Below, piece after piece: positions 1 through 13,132 of a stretch of DNA of 64,000 bases. Both the position numbers and the translations under genes were made by a program. The DNA comes from Brevipalpus yothersi (Eukaryota; Arthropoda; Arachnida; Trombidiformes; Tenuipalpidae): contig QZCP01000101.1 in NCBI GenBank assembly GCA_003956705.1, positions 1 to 64,000 of the forward strand. The letters are read 5' to 3'. Every line of letters begins with the position of its first letter. The stretch's first letter is position 1. The notes beneath the pieces are model-generated. The model was given only the letters and a program-made list of their open reading frames with translations, was not told where the DNA came from and searched no databases.

Positions 1-50
<50 letters not shown>
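1..50. repeat. (GA)n microsatellite
   Basis: Near-perfect GA dinucleotide run with one interruption. It starts at the window edge, so its full length is unknown. Confidence 0.97.
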
Positions 51-814
51 TATTCATAATACAAAATCTCATACGTTCATTTCATGATAACTAAAACTCT
101 GAACTCAAGTTGAGTCGAATCTTTGCCAACGTTGGTTCCTCCTTCCCTTTCGAATCACGTCAACACTATTTCGGAGGATCCATAGACTGGGTGACATGGT
201 CGGCCTCCTTTTCTCTCTCTCTCTCTTTCCTAGTTTCCTCTTGAATTTCTTTACCGCAAATAAAGTGGCTTGAGAAAAAAAGTCAGGGTGGATCATCATC
301 ATTGGGAAAGAGGAGAGAGAAGAAAGAGAGAGAGAGAGAAGAAAAACTTAAATTATCATCATCGCACACACACACATACTATGACTCGGAATATCGAATG
401 CTACTGAATGGGCTGAGTGTGTATACTGTATTCCATTTGAAATCACTTTGATTGTGTCGATGTTTGAGAATAGAGGTGCTTGTTCTTTTTCCCAGTAAAG
501 GGCACTAGAACAAAGTACCTTGTGAAACGTGTATTTTGAAAGTGTGTGAAAAGAGAATAGAATAGATTAGAATATTTTTCGTTTACTTGTTCTGTCGAAA
601 TTTTTTCTTTCCACAGATCAAGGTGAACCTAGATTCACGCCTCCATAATAACCTCTATTTGTTTTAGTGGAAATAATTCTCTTTCACAATTCAACATAGT
701 CTTTTTTTTCCAATTCCTGATCATGATGCTCTTATGATCAATAATGGATATATTATGTGAAAATAATTAATTTCCAATTGATCCGGTTTACTGCCATTTA
801 TCTTAATCAAGACC
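51..814. other. Noncoding DNA upstream of the sarcalumenin-like gene
   Basis: No convincing coding region is seen. The stretch has several short GA/CT tracts (around 212-227 and 311-340) and AT-rich sequence. It probably holds the promoter and 5' UTR of the gene starting at 815, but no clear TATA or initiator element could be assigned. Confidence 0.5.
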
Positions 815-3800
815 ATGAACTTGTCCTTTTTTGTGCTACTTTTTGTGATTCTCCTACAAACATGGAGTGGTGATACACTAGGATCAAAGGGTGAGTTTTT
901 GTATCATTCAATCATCTCCTCTCCAAATTCCCAAAAATCATCCATAGTGTCCCAGCGATAATGAGTCCAGAATTCATTTTTAATCACGCCATCACGTGAA
1001 AACTCTCTATCCATATCACATCGTTTCATAAAAAAAATCATTTTCCAACCGAATGAGATTATCATTAAAATTCACTAATAAAACTAATATTTTGCTGATA
1101 TTTGTAAGGAATTGAGAAGATTTCATGATAAACGAAGAGAATATCTCTCGAAAAAAGTTCTGAGTATATAGTTGTTCATAACAGTGAAGTTCTCTATCTG
1201 ATATTTCGAGGACAAATTTCGAAAAAAAGTCTTCCATGATCATTGAAAGTAATCCTTCATGTGAACTGCGTTCTGGCAGGCAATCATAATCGATGCAAAA
1301 GGAGCACATCGAGAAGGAGTAAAGTTGATGGAGAGAATAAGATAATGAAAGATTGTAAGCATTTTTCTTGTTTTATTACACCTTCTGTGATCTCCCCATT
1401 TATGGGCCATACAAGGGAGAGAAAGAGAGAGAGAAAGAGAGTGTGTATGTGATATATACAGAGACAATCTATTTCAAGAACATTTCTCCAACTACAACTA
1501 CTTTCCACTCATGCTTGCTTCAACTATATTTAGGGTTCCCATTTCGTTTCAAGATGCGTCTTTCTTTCTCTCTCTCTCTCTCTTCGAATTCATTTACAAA
1601 TTCACGAATGAACGATCAACTTACTTCCTCGAGTGTTGGAATATTTTTCTCATCACAATTGTATCCAGCTCATTTACAAAACTAATTCGAGAGAAAATAT
1701 TCACAGAGGCACATGGAACATTTTTCAGACTGCGGCTTAAAACTTTTCCTTCATAAGTGTGAGAAAACTGATAGGTGATCACACGCACGCACGCAATTCA
1801 ATTTTCAAATGAACCTTCTTATGAATGATTATGGTGTGAATTGCAGGAATTCAGATCGAATATGTAGATAGCAAAAAAAATGAGATGATCAAATGAGAGA
1901 GAAGATATTTGTCAAATAGCAAATGATGGTGATTTGTCAACATGGAGAGTATGGAATTCTTTTCGCATGTTTAACCATCTGAAATTGCTCTTCACATCTT
2001 GCTGTAACAAAATTGTAAGTCGAAAATTTTTCTGTTCACCCAACATCATGATGATGATGGAAACTTTTGGAAAGCTATTCATTTGACTCGAGAGATTCTT
2101 TGTTAGTCTATTTTCATCACCTTTTATGAATGCAAACCAAAATTAGATTTCCAGGCCTCAGGAATATCGTCTCTCTTCAATTTTTCACTTTCCTTTGGCT
2201 GGAGAAAAAATTTTTAGCTCTTCAGACAATCGCTACCGAGCACTACAAGTGTGGGAAGATACCGTTATGTGAGGATGATGCTGGATGACAGAATGAAAAG
2301 TTTATCAAGATATCATCGACTGTTGATTCAACATTCTCATCTTATGTAAGGTATTATCTTCCGAAGATCAAGGGAGAGAGTAAATTTGTTTAATTTAATC
2401 TGACGCAGGTTCATGAACATGATGTACCATGATCTTATTTCAGGAAACAAAAGTCAATCGTCAAGCTAATTGTCTCCACTGGCTTCGAGTTGTCTAATTT
2501 TTTGTTTGGAAAATGCACATGAAGTTAGTCAAGATTTTTGAATCTTTGACATATTTTCATCCGCATTTACATGTAGATTCTACTTGAACTTCAAAATTTT
2601 ACTCCTAGAATTGAGCAATTTCAAGTATTTTTCACTCATCTACTTCAATCATTCATATGAATGGGGACTATTTAAATAGACTCACATCTTTTTTCCTCTC
2701 TCTGTAAAAGAAAAAATAACGGTTCCTCATCATCATTCATAAGCATGTATTCACTTCCCACTTATCCTCTGAACTTTCTTCTTCCTCTATCTCACTGGTA
2801 TCACTTTCCACTTTTTGTTCCCTAAATTCTTCTTCTCAAATCTAATCCTCATTACTTGATCCTGATTCTCTAATTTTCACTCATAGAGCAAGTTCAGAGT
2901 GAAACTTCCGACTTGAACGATCCAAGTAAAACCATATGTCGGGAGCACATTGAGCAAGCACTGAACAAATATTGGGATCAAGGTAAATGATGCAAATACA
3001 CAAAAATTGAGTCCTTGATTAGTGAAATTGGCGAGCAAACCCATAATACTTATCCCAGAGTATATTCCAATCTTAGCTATGGTACCTAAATCTCATTAAT
3101 ACCAGGAATACAAATTTCCAGTGCATCATTATTTTCCCACATAATTTAGATAAAAATTCACTCAAAATACATGTAAAATCTGAAGTTTTTCTGAGTGAAA
3201 AAAATTCCTTACCCCCTGATAAAATTCTCACTCTTTGGACTAAAGTTCCAAGTAAGGCCAGATAATTGACAATGGAACTGTTTTCGTTCAACAAAATGAG
3301 AATCAACGCTTCTCATAGGTCCAAAAATATTGACCCAATTTTCAGCCGATTGGGACTACATACTTCAGATTCTTTGCGGACCTTATTCTGAAGAAGAAGA
3401 ATTTTATTGCTGATATTTTCCAATAGTTTTATTGATCCCAATTCCACTAAGTGCCAATATTCTATCTTGTAATTTGTGCTCTCTAGAGAAAAATGCTGCA
3501 AAAGCAACAGTATCCTCATCATCTAGCACATTGGATAAAAAGACAGATAAATCCAGTGAGAAGGAACAAGTCAAGACAAGTACAATTGATTCCAGCAGTA
3601 AGAGTAAGTGAAAATAGGTGAAAATATTCCGAGAATGATAACTATGTCTTCAATTCTCTCCCTTTCTTCCTTCATTCTTTCTCCTTCCACTTTCTTCAGC
3701 TTCAAAGGACAAAGCTAAGCCACCCTGTGAAGATGATGATAACGATGGAATATGCAACGAAGATGAAGTAGATGAGCCTGTTGCCAAAACTTCAGCTGAT

Positions 3801-6800
3801 CAAAGTAAATCATCCAAAACAACAACACCATCGCCCGCACAAAAAGCTACACCATCATGTCCAGATGATGATAACGATGGAATTTGTAATGATGATGAGA
3901 TTGAAGAGACCACAAAACCTCCGAGCACCAAAGGGAAGCAAACATCTAAGCAAGATACCTCGAAAGTGGACAAGTCCAAATCCATTCCATCAAAGGACAG
4001 CAAGGCTACTCCAGCAGCTACCAAGAAATCGAATGTGAAATCAGTTCCTGAGAAAGAGCAAAAAGTGAAGAAAATTGTGGAAGATCTGGATGAAGATGAT
4101 GATGATGATGATAATGATGATGATGAAGATGAGGATGAAGAGGAAGAAGTTGTTACCGTAGCAGTGAAAAAGTCTCAAGGAGGTAAAGATAAGACGACCA
4201 AAGGAGGAACATCCGGTGCAAAATCTTCAAGCGAAAAAGACAAAAAGGTTCCTGAAAAATCAGGAGTGAAAGATAAGAAGGTAAGTTAATTGAATTGTTC
4301 AGTTAATTTGAAATATATTTTGAAGAATATCAGACCTTTGATCACTTCAAGAGGCAACCTACCACATGTAATGCTATGATTAATTATCCAACTCAAAAAC
4401 AGTAGAGATCTCTTTGAGAATTACTGCCAAGATTGAAAAATTTATTAGAGGCTTGTCTAGGGTTCTGATTCTAGCTTTTTTGAATACAGTCAGGTACGAT
4501 ATAGAGCTTATAAGATGAATACCTTGTAATAGAGAAAGCCACCGTTGATTTTTGCTTATCAAGTGAAACCATAGATATGATACTGATACAATATTCTTTG
4601 GCAGAATGTATCACAAAGTGGTAAGATTATTGTCACCAATGTCTCTTGACAATGGTTGATATCTTTTTCACAAATATTTTGCATCTTGCCTACCTGAAGA
4701 TATTCAAATCCGTCTCTATCTTCGATGGAGGGTGAAAAACGAATCAAACTAATAGGTATGCAATTTTTTTACAGAAAAAGCCAGAAAAAGCTCTTGTAGA
4801 GGATGAAGATGATGAAGATGAAGACGAGGATGACGATGAAGATGATGAGCCAATAAAGAAGAAGCAAGCAGCAGCTGCAAAAAAGAATACTAAACAATCT
4901 CAACAGAAAGAGAAAGAGAAAGATGATAAAAAGAAATCCAAATCAAAGAAGACCAACAAACGAGACAATGATGAAGATGATGACCAAGATGAGGATGAAG
5001 ATGTGAAAAGCAGCTCTAAGAAAACTGATGCTAAGAGTAAAAAGACATCAAAACCTTCTTCCAAAACAGAGTCAAAAGAGAAAAGTCCTCCTGAAGTTTC
5101 CAAGTCTACAGGCACAACCAGCACGACTCTACAGCAAGAATCAAATCAAACTGAACTTTCAGGAAAATCACATGTTGATGAGATTCTTAAATTAAGGAAA
5201 ATAGGCTCAAAAGAGGTATGTAGAGTGGAAAATTTGTATTTTCGAAAGATGATATTCATTTTTTTCATTTTTTTCATTTCTACAGGATAAGTCTGAACAA
5301 AATCTCATCACATCATTGTTGAAAGATTTGAAAAAAATATATGAAAATTCAATCAAACCCTTAGAACAATTATACAAATATCGAGGAATTTCATCTAGAC
5401 TTCTCAGGTGATTAACAATTATTCAAACACTTCCAATATTCAAGCATCTAATTTATCATTTACAAAAATAACATTCTTTCAGTGATGCTGAAATATTCTC
5501 TAAGCCTTTGGTACTTCTACTAGGACCTAAAGGAGGTGGTAAAACAAGTATTGTTAATTATTTATTAGGATTACAAAATACACCATGGCAATTGAATACA
5601 GGTAAATGAGCAACAATTGTGTAATTTTTGTATAATTAATCTATGAATTCAACCATAATTTCAATTAACACAGGACTTTCCACGAGCTATCCCCATTTCA
5701 CTCTCATCTTGCATGGAGATACTTTCACCAAACTAAGTCCCACCGAAGTAGCCGCTGATTTCACTTTCTCTGGTCTTCAAAAATTTGGTCAACACTTTAT
5801 GGAACATCACATTCAAGCATTTAAGATGCCTCTTGATATTCTCCAAAAAGTGAGTGATAAAGTGAAACCTTTTGAGAATAGATAATTTCAATTGACATAA
5901 CTGTTTGATATTGTCAGATGACTTTTGTTGATTGTCCTGGTTTTATGGACGGAATGAGTGGAATTATTGCCAAAGAGCCGGGCAAAGCGATTGATACCGA
6001 AGTATATCAATGGCTAATCGATCGAAGTGATGTGATCTACATAGTGATAGATGTGAATCAATTACATTTGACTTCAAATCTTCAATCATTATACGAGCAA
6101 CTTCGAGGAAGAGAGATTAGATTTTTACTCACCAAAGCAGATACCGTTAGTCATTCAGAAATTGTTACTGTGATTGGTAAACTTTTATGGATGCTTTCTC
6201 CTCTTATGACCGGAGATACACCACCGAAAGTATATGCTTTAACAAGTAAGTGGTAATCATTATTGTAGGAGGAATATTGCTCTAATTTTTATTAATTGTT
6301 TTTCCAGCCCAAATGGAATCATATGAGCCATTCCTTGATGAACAAGAGCAAGAATGGCTAAATGATTTGTCACGACAAGTCTCTGGTTTGGCTCGTGTTG
6401 AATCACACATTGCCGAAGTACGTCGACATGCGGTACGAGTTCGAAATCATGCCAAATTGGTGGACTGTTATCTTGCAACATATTATATTCATAAGCCATT
6501 GTTTATTTGGGGAGCAAGTTCTCGAAAATTTGCTTCCGAAATAACCGAAAATCCAGATAAATATAGAGTATTTAGCGGTGCACTGACCACTAGTTTGGCC
6601 CAAAATGTATCTCGCTATGATCTACCAGATCCAGAGATTTATAAAGAATTTTTTCGAACCACTTCCCTGGTAGACTTTAAGCCATTGTCGGCAACATGCT
6701 CTTTTTTCCGAGGATGTCCGATAGATAAATTAGATGTTGCAATTGCTTATCAGCTGCCTGATTTGGTCAGTAAATATAAAAAATTGACAAAAAATAAGCA

Positions 6801-6807
6801 ACAATGA
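815..6807 (+). CDS. SRL: Sarcalumenin-like ER/SR-lumen GTPase (10 exons, 851 aa)
   Basis: Exons by splice sites and phase: 815-890, 2887-2982, 3487-3603, 3700-4280, 4775-5215, 5286-5407, 5483-5601, 5674-5849, 5918-6245, 6308-6807. They sum to 852 codons with no stop. The first exon encodes a signal peptide (hydrophobic core FFVLLFVILL). Residues 26-437 are a low-complexity Lys/Asp/Glu-rich linker with two near-identical Cys-bounded acidic loops (C106-C115 and C150-C159, each holding DDDNDGIC) and long Asp/Glu runs. A dynamin/EHD-type GTPase domain follows: P-loop GPKGGGKT (492-499), DCPG (581-584) and TKAD (648-651). In vertebrates sarcalumenin is a luminal Ca2+-binding glycoprotein of the sarcoplasmic reticulum that supports SERCA; its long form also carries an acidic N-terminal region. 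No KDEL-type tail is seen. An EHD protein is less likely because of the signal peptide and the missing EH domain. AATAAA-like signals lie near 6938. Confidence 0.85.
891..2886 (+). other. Long first intron of the sarcalumenin-like gene
   Basis: About 2 kb of AT-rich sequence between a GTGAGT donor and a TCATAG acceptor. It holds GA-rich patches (about 1417-1442) and CT-rich patches (about 1564-1581). Open frames here are short and low-complexity. No nested gene is seen. Confidence 0.6.
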
Positions 6808-7795
6808 AAACCATGAACAAATCAATCTATCTCCTATCTCCTATTTCCTCTTCCTCTCTCTATCTCTCTCTCTCTTTTCCTCTTCTCTTTCTCTTTCTTT
6901 CTCTCTCTTTTTCATAGAAATGTTTAGAAATGTTTAAAATAAAATTAAAACAAATTGATTGTCAAAGTTTTCACTATTTTCGGAACACCACAATTGAATC
7001 AAATCAATTTCAGAAATGATCGAAGAAAAATTTCTTCTCACCTTGACAATTTTTTGCCATCATATTATTATACCAACAATTCTCTTGAATCCAAACTACA
7101 GCAAAAAATATGACGAAAAGTTACTCATATTCATCACTACTGTATTATTAGCATCAAATATTACCACTTTCAAGCTGCCATTCGAGAAGAAAAAAATTAT
7201 CTCTCAACTTTTACCATTCATGTAGCCATGGTACCTGGTACATGTACCATGGATATATCTGATGTATGAGCTGCAGTTGATCCGCTTGGTCGCGCCGAGA
7301 TAGGTTGAGAAATGAAAACCTGTCCCAAGACATGATAGACATGATAGTAACTCATGATGATACTGAGTTCAGGATGTTCATTCCGATAGAATATTGCTTA
7401 ACTTAAGTAAACTGTATGCACACACAGATGTGGCATCGTCATACTTTTTTTGGCCAATATTTTCCTCTTGGTATTGGTGATCACTGATCAACATCATCAT
7501 CAGCATAAGTAATCTGGTGCCTATGGACATTGTTGTTGTTTTTGTGTGATCATCCTCACTGTTATTAACTTAATGATATTGATTTGGATCAGTGACAAGG
7601 AAAGAAGAAGCGTTTCGGGTTGATCCTGTCAAATTGATAGTGTCTGTGTGGGTTGATTTTGGTTGATTGAAAGTGTGTGTTTACATCTATCATCTTGACT
7701 GTCAAGTTGACTGTTGATTGTGAAACAGTTTGCTTTTGAGTGGAGTTCAATGATTTTCGATTGAGTTTGGGTGTTTGATCACATTTGTTTGAATC
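6808..7795. other. Intergenic region between SRL-like gene and PEX16
   Basis: A CT-rich 3' UTR-like tract (about 6838-6915) and a polyadenylation-like signal near 6938 belong to the upstream gene. A short palindrome sits at 7226-7252. The 69-codon open frame at 7016-7225 has no domain or splice context and is taken as chance. The last few hundred bases are probably PEX16 promoter and 5' UTR. Confidence 0.5.
7226..7252. repeat. Short perfect inverted repeat
   Basis: A 9-bp arm CCATGGTAC and its exact reverse complement GTACCATGG are separated by 9 bp, so the site could form a small cruciform. Function unknown. Confidence 0.7.
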
Positions 7796-9091
7796 ATGAA
7801 TTTGGGTAGTGAAATTGTTATGTATATTGATAAATATAAACATCTTATCAAAGAGAAGCCATATGTGGCTAGTGAGATAGAGAATGCATTACGATTGGTA
7901 TCTTGGCTCATATCTGGTAGGTTGTTGTTATTATTCTTATTATTGATTGTTCTCTAATTTGATATACTTATTTATGGGTTTCTCTTTCTTTTGCCAGGCC
8001 GATTCAAACACTCCAATATTGCATCGGAATTGATCTATTCAGCTTCAACAGTACTTCAATTAGCACATGATATATTTCTTCGTCAAGCTCATTGCATCAA
8101 AGTGAATATTGTGAGTCAATTCATCACCTAAAGTCCATTTTTTGATTCAGTCATGAGTCCGATGAAAATTAAATCCATTCTTTTGTTTCTCTAGAGTGAA
8201 TCTGTGGAAAGATTGAAAATTTATATCACTCTCATCGAATATGTTCAAGTTTTCTTGGAGATTACTGCCAAAACATTGATTGGTGAAGCGGGAAAATGGT
8301 TCATGATCACACTTGTTCAAACTGTCAAGTGAGTTGTGATCTTATTTTTTTATCATCAGTTCGTTTTAAATTATCATATAATTTCTTCTCCTAGAGCGGC
8401 AATCAAGCTCATACTAGTTTTCTATTATGGCGAAGGAGTTGGTCGACAAATTCCATATCAACCGGTTGATCGAGTTCGAGATGTTCCAAGAGAAGGTGGT
8501 TGCATTCCATCCACAAGAGATGTTGTTGATCCTAATCCTGAAAATTCCCACAAGCCTTCTGATGAAACTAAGGTCAAGTTAAAAAGATCAGGTCGCCTTA
8601 TAAGAACACTTGATCATGCACCTCCTCGCTCAAAAAGGACATGGAATCTCTCGGATGATCCTCTATCCATAATCAAATTGTTGGGGAAGGAAGCACCTCC
8701 AACTCCACTCAATGATTCTCAGAAACTTGGTGAAATTCTCCACATTCTACGGCCCCTTGCTCATTTAACAACCATGTCCAAATTCGGTCAGGATGCTTGG
8801 ACACCCTACTTGCTATCCTTTGGTATGGATGTCACAAGTCTTCATTTGCTTGGTGACACACGTGGTCGAACATTCAATGCCACTGAGCGAGCGGAAATTG
8901 CGCATCGCTCTCTATCATTATTTATGTACCTCATGCGATCGCCTTTCTATGATACTTTTACGAAGAAGAGAATCTTGGCCATTTTACGTACTCTTGCCGA
9001 TCGCGTTCCAATCTTTGGATCACTCATCAGACCGTATATACTCTATTTACCTGAATGGCAGAAGACATATTTTTATGTTTGGAATTCTTGA
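7796..9091 (+). CDS. PEX16: Peroxisomal membrane biogenesis protein PEX16 (4 exons, 354 aa)
   Basis: Exons 7796-7916, 7998-8110, 8195-8328 and 8395-9091 give 354 codons plus stop. Known PEX16 family features are visible: an N-terminal segment ending in a ...LRLVSWLISGRF stretch like the conserved region of animal PEX16, a central AAIKLILVFYYGEG segment, and a C-terminal LYLPEWQKTYFY motif close to the end of vertebrate PEX16. The length fits (human about 336). PEX16 is an integral membrane peroxin acting with PEX3 and PEX19 to bring membrane proteins to peroxisomes and to start their formation at the ER. Introns are small (81, 84 and 66 bp). The start is the first ATG in phase with exon 2. 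The assignment is by recognised sequence pattern. Confidence 0.88.
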
Positions 9092-9990
9092 TTGAATTTT
9101 TGAAAATCACAAAATATCAGATTTTTTATTAAAAAGGTGAACTAATTGGTGATCAGTTCACTTCATATTATTTAATTTTTCTCCTTATTCTTCTCATCGA
9201 TCAATTCTACAACCAGACTGATTAAGTTTTCTACACTAATCCAATGCTGTATTACTTGCACTACTGGCACTGATCTACTATCAGCTCAGAAACACAATCA
9301 AATAATGATTATACTGTCTCAATTATATTGTGACCAAATGCGAATTGAGAAATTGGTTCGGTGAAAGAAAAATTGCCATCATAGAGATATAGAGAATATA
9401 TGAGAATAGATGCAGATCGGACACCTGAGACTGGATCATGAGAAAGCCTTCTCCAAATGCGGGACATCCTCCATGGTGAACCAATGGCCGAATAATTCAT
9501 AAAAGAAAATTGTCAGCTCAGGAGAATATCATTTTGCCATGGTACATTTAATGATTTTTTCCAACAAAATTTATCTCCAAAATTTGTTTCGGTTGAATCA
9601 ATAGAGAGGAAAATGAATCCAGTCTCTTTTTGATTGTATGATCTGGGACATTCTCTCAATCAGAAAACATTTAAATGAAAAGTGAAGATTCTTCATATAG
9701 ATCGAGATCAGTTTCACCCTTCAACTGAGAAGAATGGACGCAGCTTGATGAAGTACAGGGCATCAATAGATCACATCAGCAATCGAGTGTAGATCACGCT
9801 TATTTACTAAAAGAAATTCTCGGAAAAATTCAAATAATTCGATTTTCGATTGATAGACTTTTATCAGCGAGTTGTTCAGTTTATCAACAGAACCAATTTA
9901 ACAGCTAGAGCTCCTGGTAAGTTCGAAAAAATTCGGTTCAACCATTATACTCAACGGTGCAATTCAATCAATTTTGTATCCTTCTGAATT

Positions 9991-10051
<61 letters not shown>

Positions 10052-10403
10052 GAAAGAAAGAGAGATAAATCCAAGTAGTCAAGATAGAGCACAATTTCAA
10101 GTGTCTGTTGGGAAAACAGTTCATAGATATACAGCTTTATCGCTCTTGAGAAAGACAAAAAGCTTTCCATCAGATATCAACTTTCAATATCTTTTCATGT
10201 ACATCTTAATCTTTCTCTTTCCCTCTTTCATGAGGAAGTATATTCCACTTTTTCTATAGCCCCTCCAAGATCTGAAGAGCTCATTCAGTTTATTGGAACA
10301 AGAAATGAAAAGGCCTTTATAAGCAATATCATTTTTTCCTCTCAAGTTAAACGTCTTTTTTGCTTCTTCCCAATAACTTTGTCACTCAATTCTTTCTGTT
10401 ATC
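9092..10403. other. Intergenic region between PEX16 and the PLAT-like gene
   Basis: AT-rich sequence with a GA microsatellite at 9992-10049. An ATTAAA-like signal near 9129 may end PEX16. Open frames here are short, one of them made by the GA repeat itself. No gene is seen. Confidence 0.55.
9992..10049. repeat. (GA)n microsatellite
   Basis: About 29 uninterrupted GA units, followed by GAAA-type degeneration to about 10065. Confidence 0.97.
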
Positions 10404-11419
10404 ATGGAGAAAATAGTTTTTCTAGTGTCTTTAACCGTGATTCTAACATCATTTTTGTGGACTGCATCCGCTGAAGGTGAATTTTTTCTTTCTTCGTTGT
10501 CAAGTTTTGCTTGCAGATTTTTGGGAAAAAGTTTCAGAACTTCATGATTCAATGTCTATTCGAAGCTAAATGTTCAAATTCTGTTAATTTCTTAAATCAA
10601 CCTTATCTTTTTCTTGCCATCATTTCAGTTCGTGCCTATAATGTGACCGTTCGAACTGCTCCAACATTTTCGAAGCAATTTGAGTCTGTGAAAGGCAAAC
10701 TCAAACTCAAAATTAAGGGTATTCATAATGGAGAAGAATTTGCTGATCAAGCTGTCCTGACTCCAGAGTAAGTGTTGAAAGATATCAAGACATGAACAAC
10801 AACTCAATTAAGAGAAATATGATTCCTTTGAGTGAATCTTACATCAATTATGGTGAACTTATCATTTTCTACCCTCATTAATCAGAGCCATTGATTTGGA
10901 AAATGATCGTACTTACTATTTTCCGTTGGCTATGGAACATTCCATCGAGGAAGCCCAATCAATTGAACTTCGTTGGACTCTCAAGACTCCTTACAATCCA
11001 CTTCATTTGGTCAAAAAGCCGATGGTTTACTTTGATGATGTACTCATAAAAGAGGAAGTTCCTTATTCTCCAAGCCCAGTATCTAGCCCATCAGATCCAT
11101 CACTCAGACAGCCAGTGTAAGTATATGTAGCCATTTTCCCATGGAAATTTGATGTCAACTGATGAATGATCATGAAATTTGACATCAGCTTCTTCAAATC
11201 ATTATATCATCTTCCATGTGGAAGAATGGATATTTTTACTGAAATTATCATTCATTTTGTCATCATCTGAACAGTGATACCGTTGCTCGTCGCCCTGGTG
11301 CTCTGAAACGATTCTGTCCTTCTGAATCACCACTTGGAATTGCTCATTCGGAAGCCAAAATAATGGAACCATGTCGAGTCGCTGATAATGGTCCAACTGT
11401 GGCTCCAGTAAGATATTGA
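10404..11419 (+). CDS. Small secreted protein, isolated lipase-type PLAT-like domain (4 exons, 195 aa)
   Basis: Exons 10404-10476, 10629-10767, 10886-11116 and 11275-11419 give 195 codons plus stop. Exon 1 is a classic signal peptide (MEKIVFLVSLTVILTSFLW, cleavage probably near TASAEG). The mature part starts RAYNVTVRTAP, followed by a KGKLKLKIKG strand, a FPLAMEHS segment and an IELRWTLKTPYNP segment. This order of beta strands and the LRW...NP signature resemble the C-terminal PLAT/LH2 domain of pancreatic-type lipases. No lipase catalytic domain (GxSxG) is present. The C-terminal third is Pro/Ser-rich with a late CP...PC pair of cysteines. A GAATAAAG signal follows at about 11453. The fold assignment is tentative; the secreted nature is well supported. 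Function unknown. Confidence 0.75.
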
Positions 11420-12895
11420 GTCTGATGGTGTAACTTCATTTTGTGGAGAAGTGAATAAAGGATTGATTATTTTGCAGACTTTGTTTTTTTTGCTTTTCTG
11501 TGGCTGTGAATCATTTCAGTTTCCAAGACATTTGATACGTTTTTTTTGAGCAGTGATTTACTATGACAAAACTACTTGCCAATGATTAATAGGTTCAATT
11601 GGACCAATTTTTGTGGAGTCAGGATCATTCAATTCCTGATAACTGAGTTGGTGAGAGGATTGTTTTCGAAAAAAATTTCCGATCTTGAATGAGTTGATGA
11701 TGATTACTTGGCCTTATCTTTCGGCAATTGAGCAGCTTTCGTAAGATTAAAATATATAACGAACTGGATCAAGGCAAATTGCTATGATATTATCAGATTT
11801 TCTCATCTCAATGTCGAAGCCTTAGAGACTCTTGAAGCAGTCCAATGAGATCGTCAAAAAGTTTATCACCATTAAGATAAAACTTTTCTAAATATAGAGA
11901 TTCTTATAACGGTTTTTCTTCTCATACAATCCTTTGAGTTTACAATTATTACTTGGTAACACTCTTCCTATCAATTCTTCATTTATCAATGAAACTTATT
12001 TTTTCAAAAAAAGAAACATTGCAATATTTGATGCTAAATAGAATTATTATCATTCGAAACAGTTGCATGTGAATAAACCATGATAGAGAAATTGAATTAC
12101 TTACTTACTAGTGGTTGAAGAATTGTTTGAGTGATGAAATCTTGATAATTGATGATAACCAACTAAAGATTGTTTCCTTTTTTCTGCTCTTTCTCTCTTC
12201 CTCTTTCTTTCTGTCTATCTTTCTTTCTCTCATTCTAACTGAACATCTGATGGAAGAGTTCAATCACGCAGGAAATTAAGCAGTGTTAACCCTATGATCA
12301 TCATGATTATTACACCTTTGATGAGTCAACAATGAATCATGAGGAAACGATATGTACACAACGGTCTTGCATATATCTTTCCACCATCACACGATATCAT
12401 GAAATTTCAATACTAAATGATGGATAAAAGTTTCAACTGGAAAGTTTTACCAGATGGAACAGAATATCTTCTAAACAATACAATAAGAATGTAACACAGC
12501 AAGGCGGACCAAATGCTGGATCACTTGAAAGGCGTTTCTAAACTCAAACTCAAAGATCATGAATCGAGAACAGAAAGAAGAAAGAGCAACTGCAATCCAC
12601 CATCATCATGAGTAAATGTATAACAAAATAATATCTCCATCACTTTAACCATCGTTCCTCCTCTCTCATCCAGCATCCACATCCACAACTACACACAAGA
12701 CCACCTCCTTCCGAGACCCCCTCGAAAGAATCCCAAATTTCGGTTGGCTCATAGCTCTATCCACGTGATCTATGTTAAATAGTTTGGGCGGTCCACAAGG
12801 ATGAGAGTTCGAGAAGTGATGTTCGAGATACAGTTTGGTATGTTTTATGAATAGGAAGGAAGAAGATGATGAAGCAATTCCAAGTGGCTCAAGAG

Positions 12896-12926
<31 letters not shown>

Positions 12927-13132
12927 GAGAGTAAGAGAGAGTAATAGTGAGAGAGAGAGAGGAAAAGAAAGAGAGAGTAAAAGAGAGAGATAGAAAGTGA
13001 AAATTTATTTGCATTTGGAACTGTGAAAAGTTTTCATTCTCTTCTACAAACATCTCCTGGATTATTAGTATTATATTGTTGTTGTTATTATTTCTTCTCT
13101 TTCTCTTTCTCTCTCTTTCTCCTCTTGATGTG
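11420..13132. other. Upstream region of the FoxC-like gene
   Basis: Contains the polyadenylation signal of the preceding gene, AT-rich sequence, CT-rich patches near 12185-12235 and a broken GA tract at 12895-12995 just before the forkhead gene. The bases before the chosen ATG are strongly pyrimidine-rich, fitting a 5' UTR. No coding exon is supported. Confidence 0.5.
12895..12995. repeat. Interrupted GA tract upstream of the forkhead gene
   Basis: Repeated GAGAG and GAAAG blocks broken by single substitutions. Its place 140-240 bp before the forkhead ATG would suit a GAGA-factor-type promoter element, but that is inference; similar tracts occur across the window. Confidence 0.7.

Noticed and set aside
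7016..7225. 69-codon frame between SRL-like gene and PEX16
   Set aside because: AT-rich, no domain, and located in the 3' flank; likely chance.
9957..10259. Open frame with a long Arg-Glu repeat
   Set aside because: It is the translation of the GA microsatellite; similar frames at every GA/CT array have the same origin.
13076..13132. Upstream extension of the FoxC-like reading frame as a signal peptide
   Set aside because: The Leu/Ser/Phe run comes from a CT-rich leader, and a forkhead factor would not be secreted; the ATG at 13133 is better.
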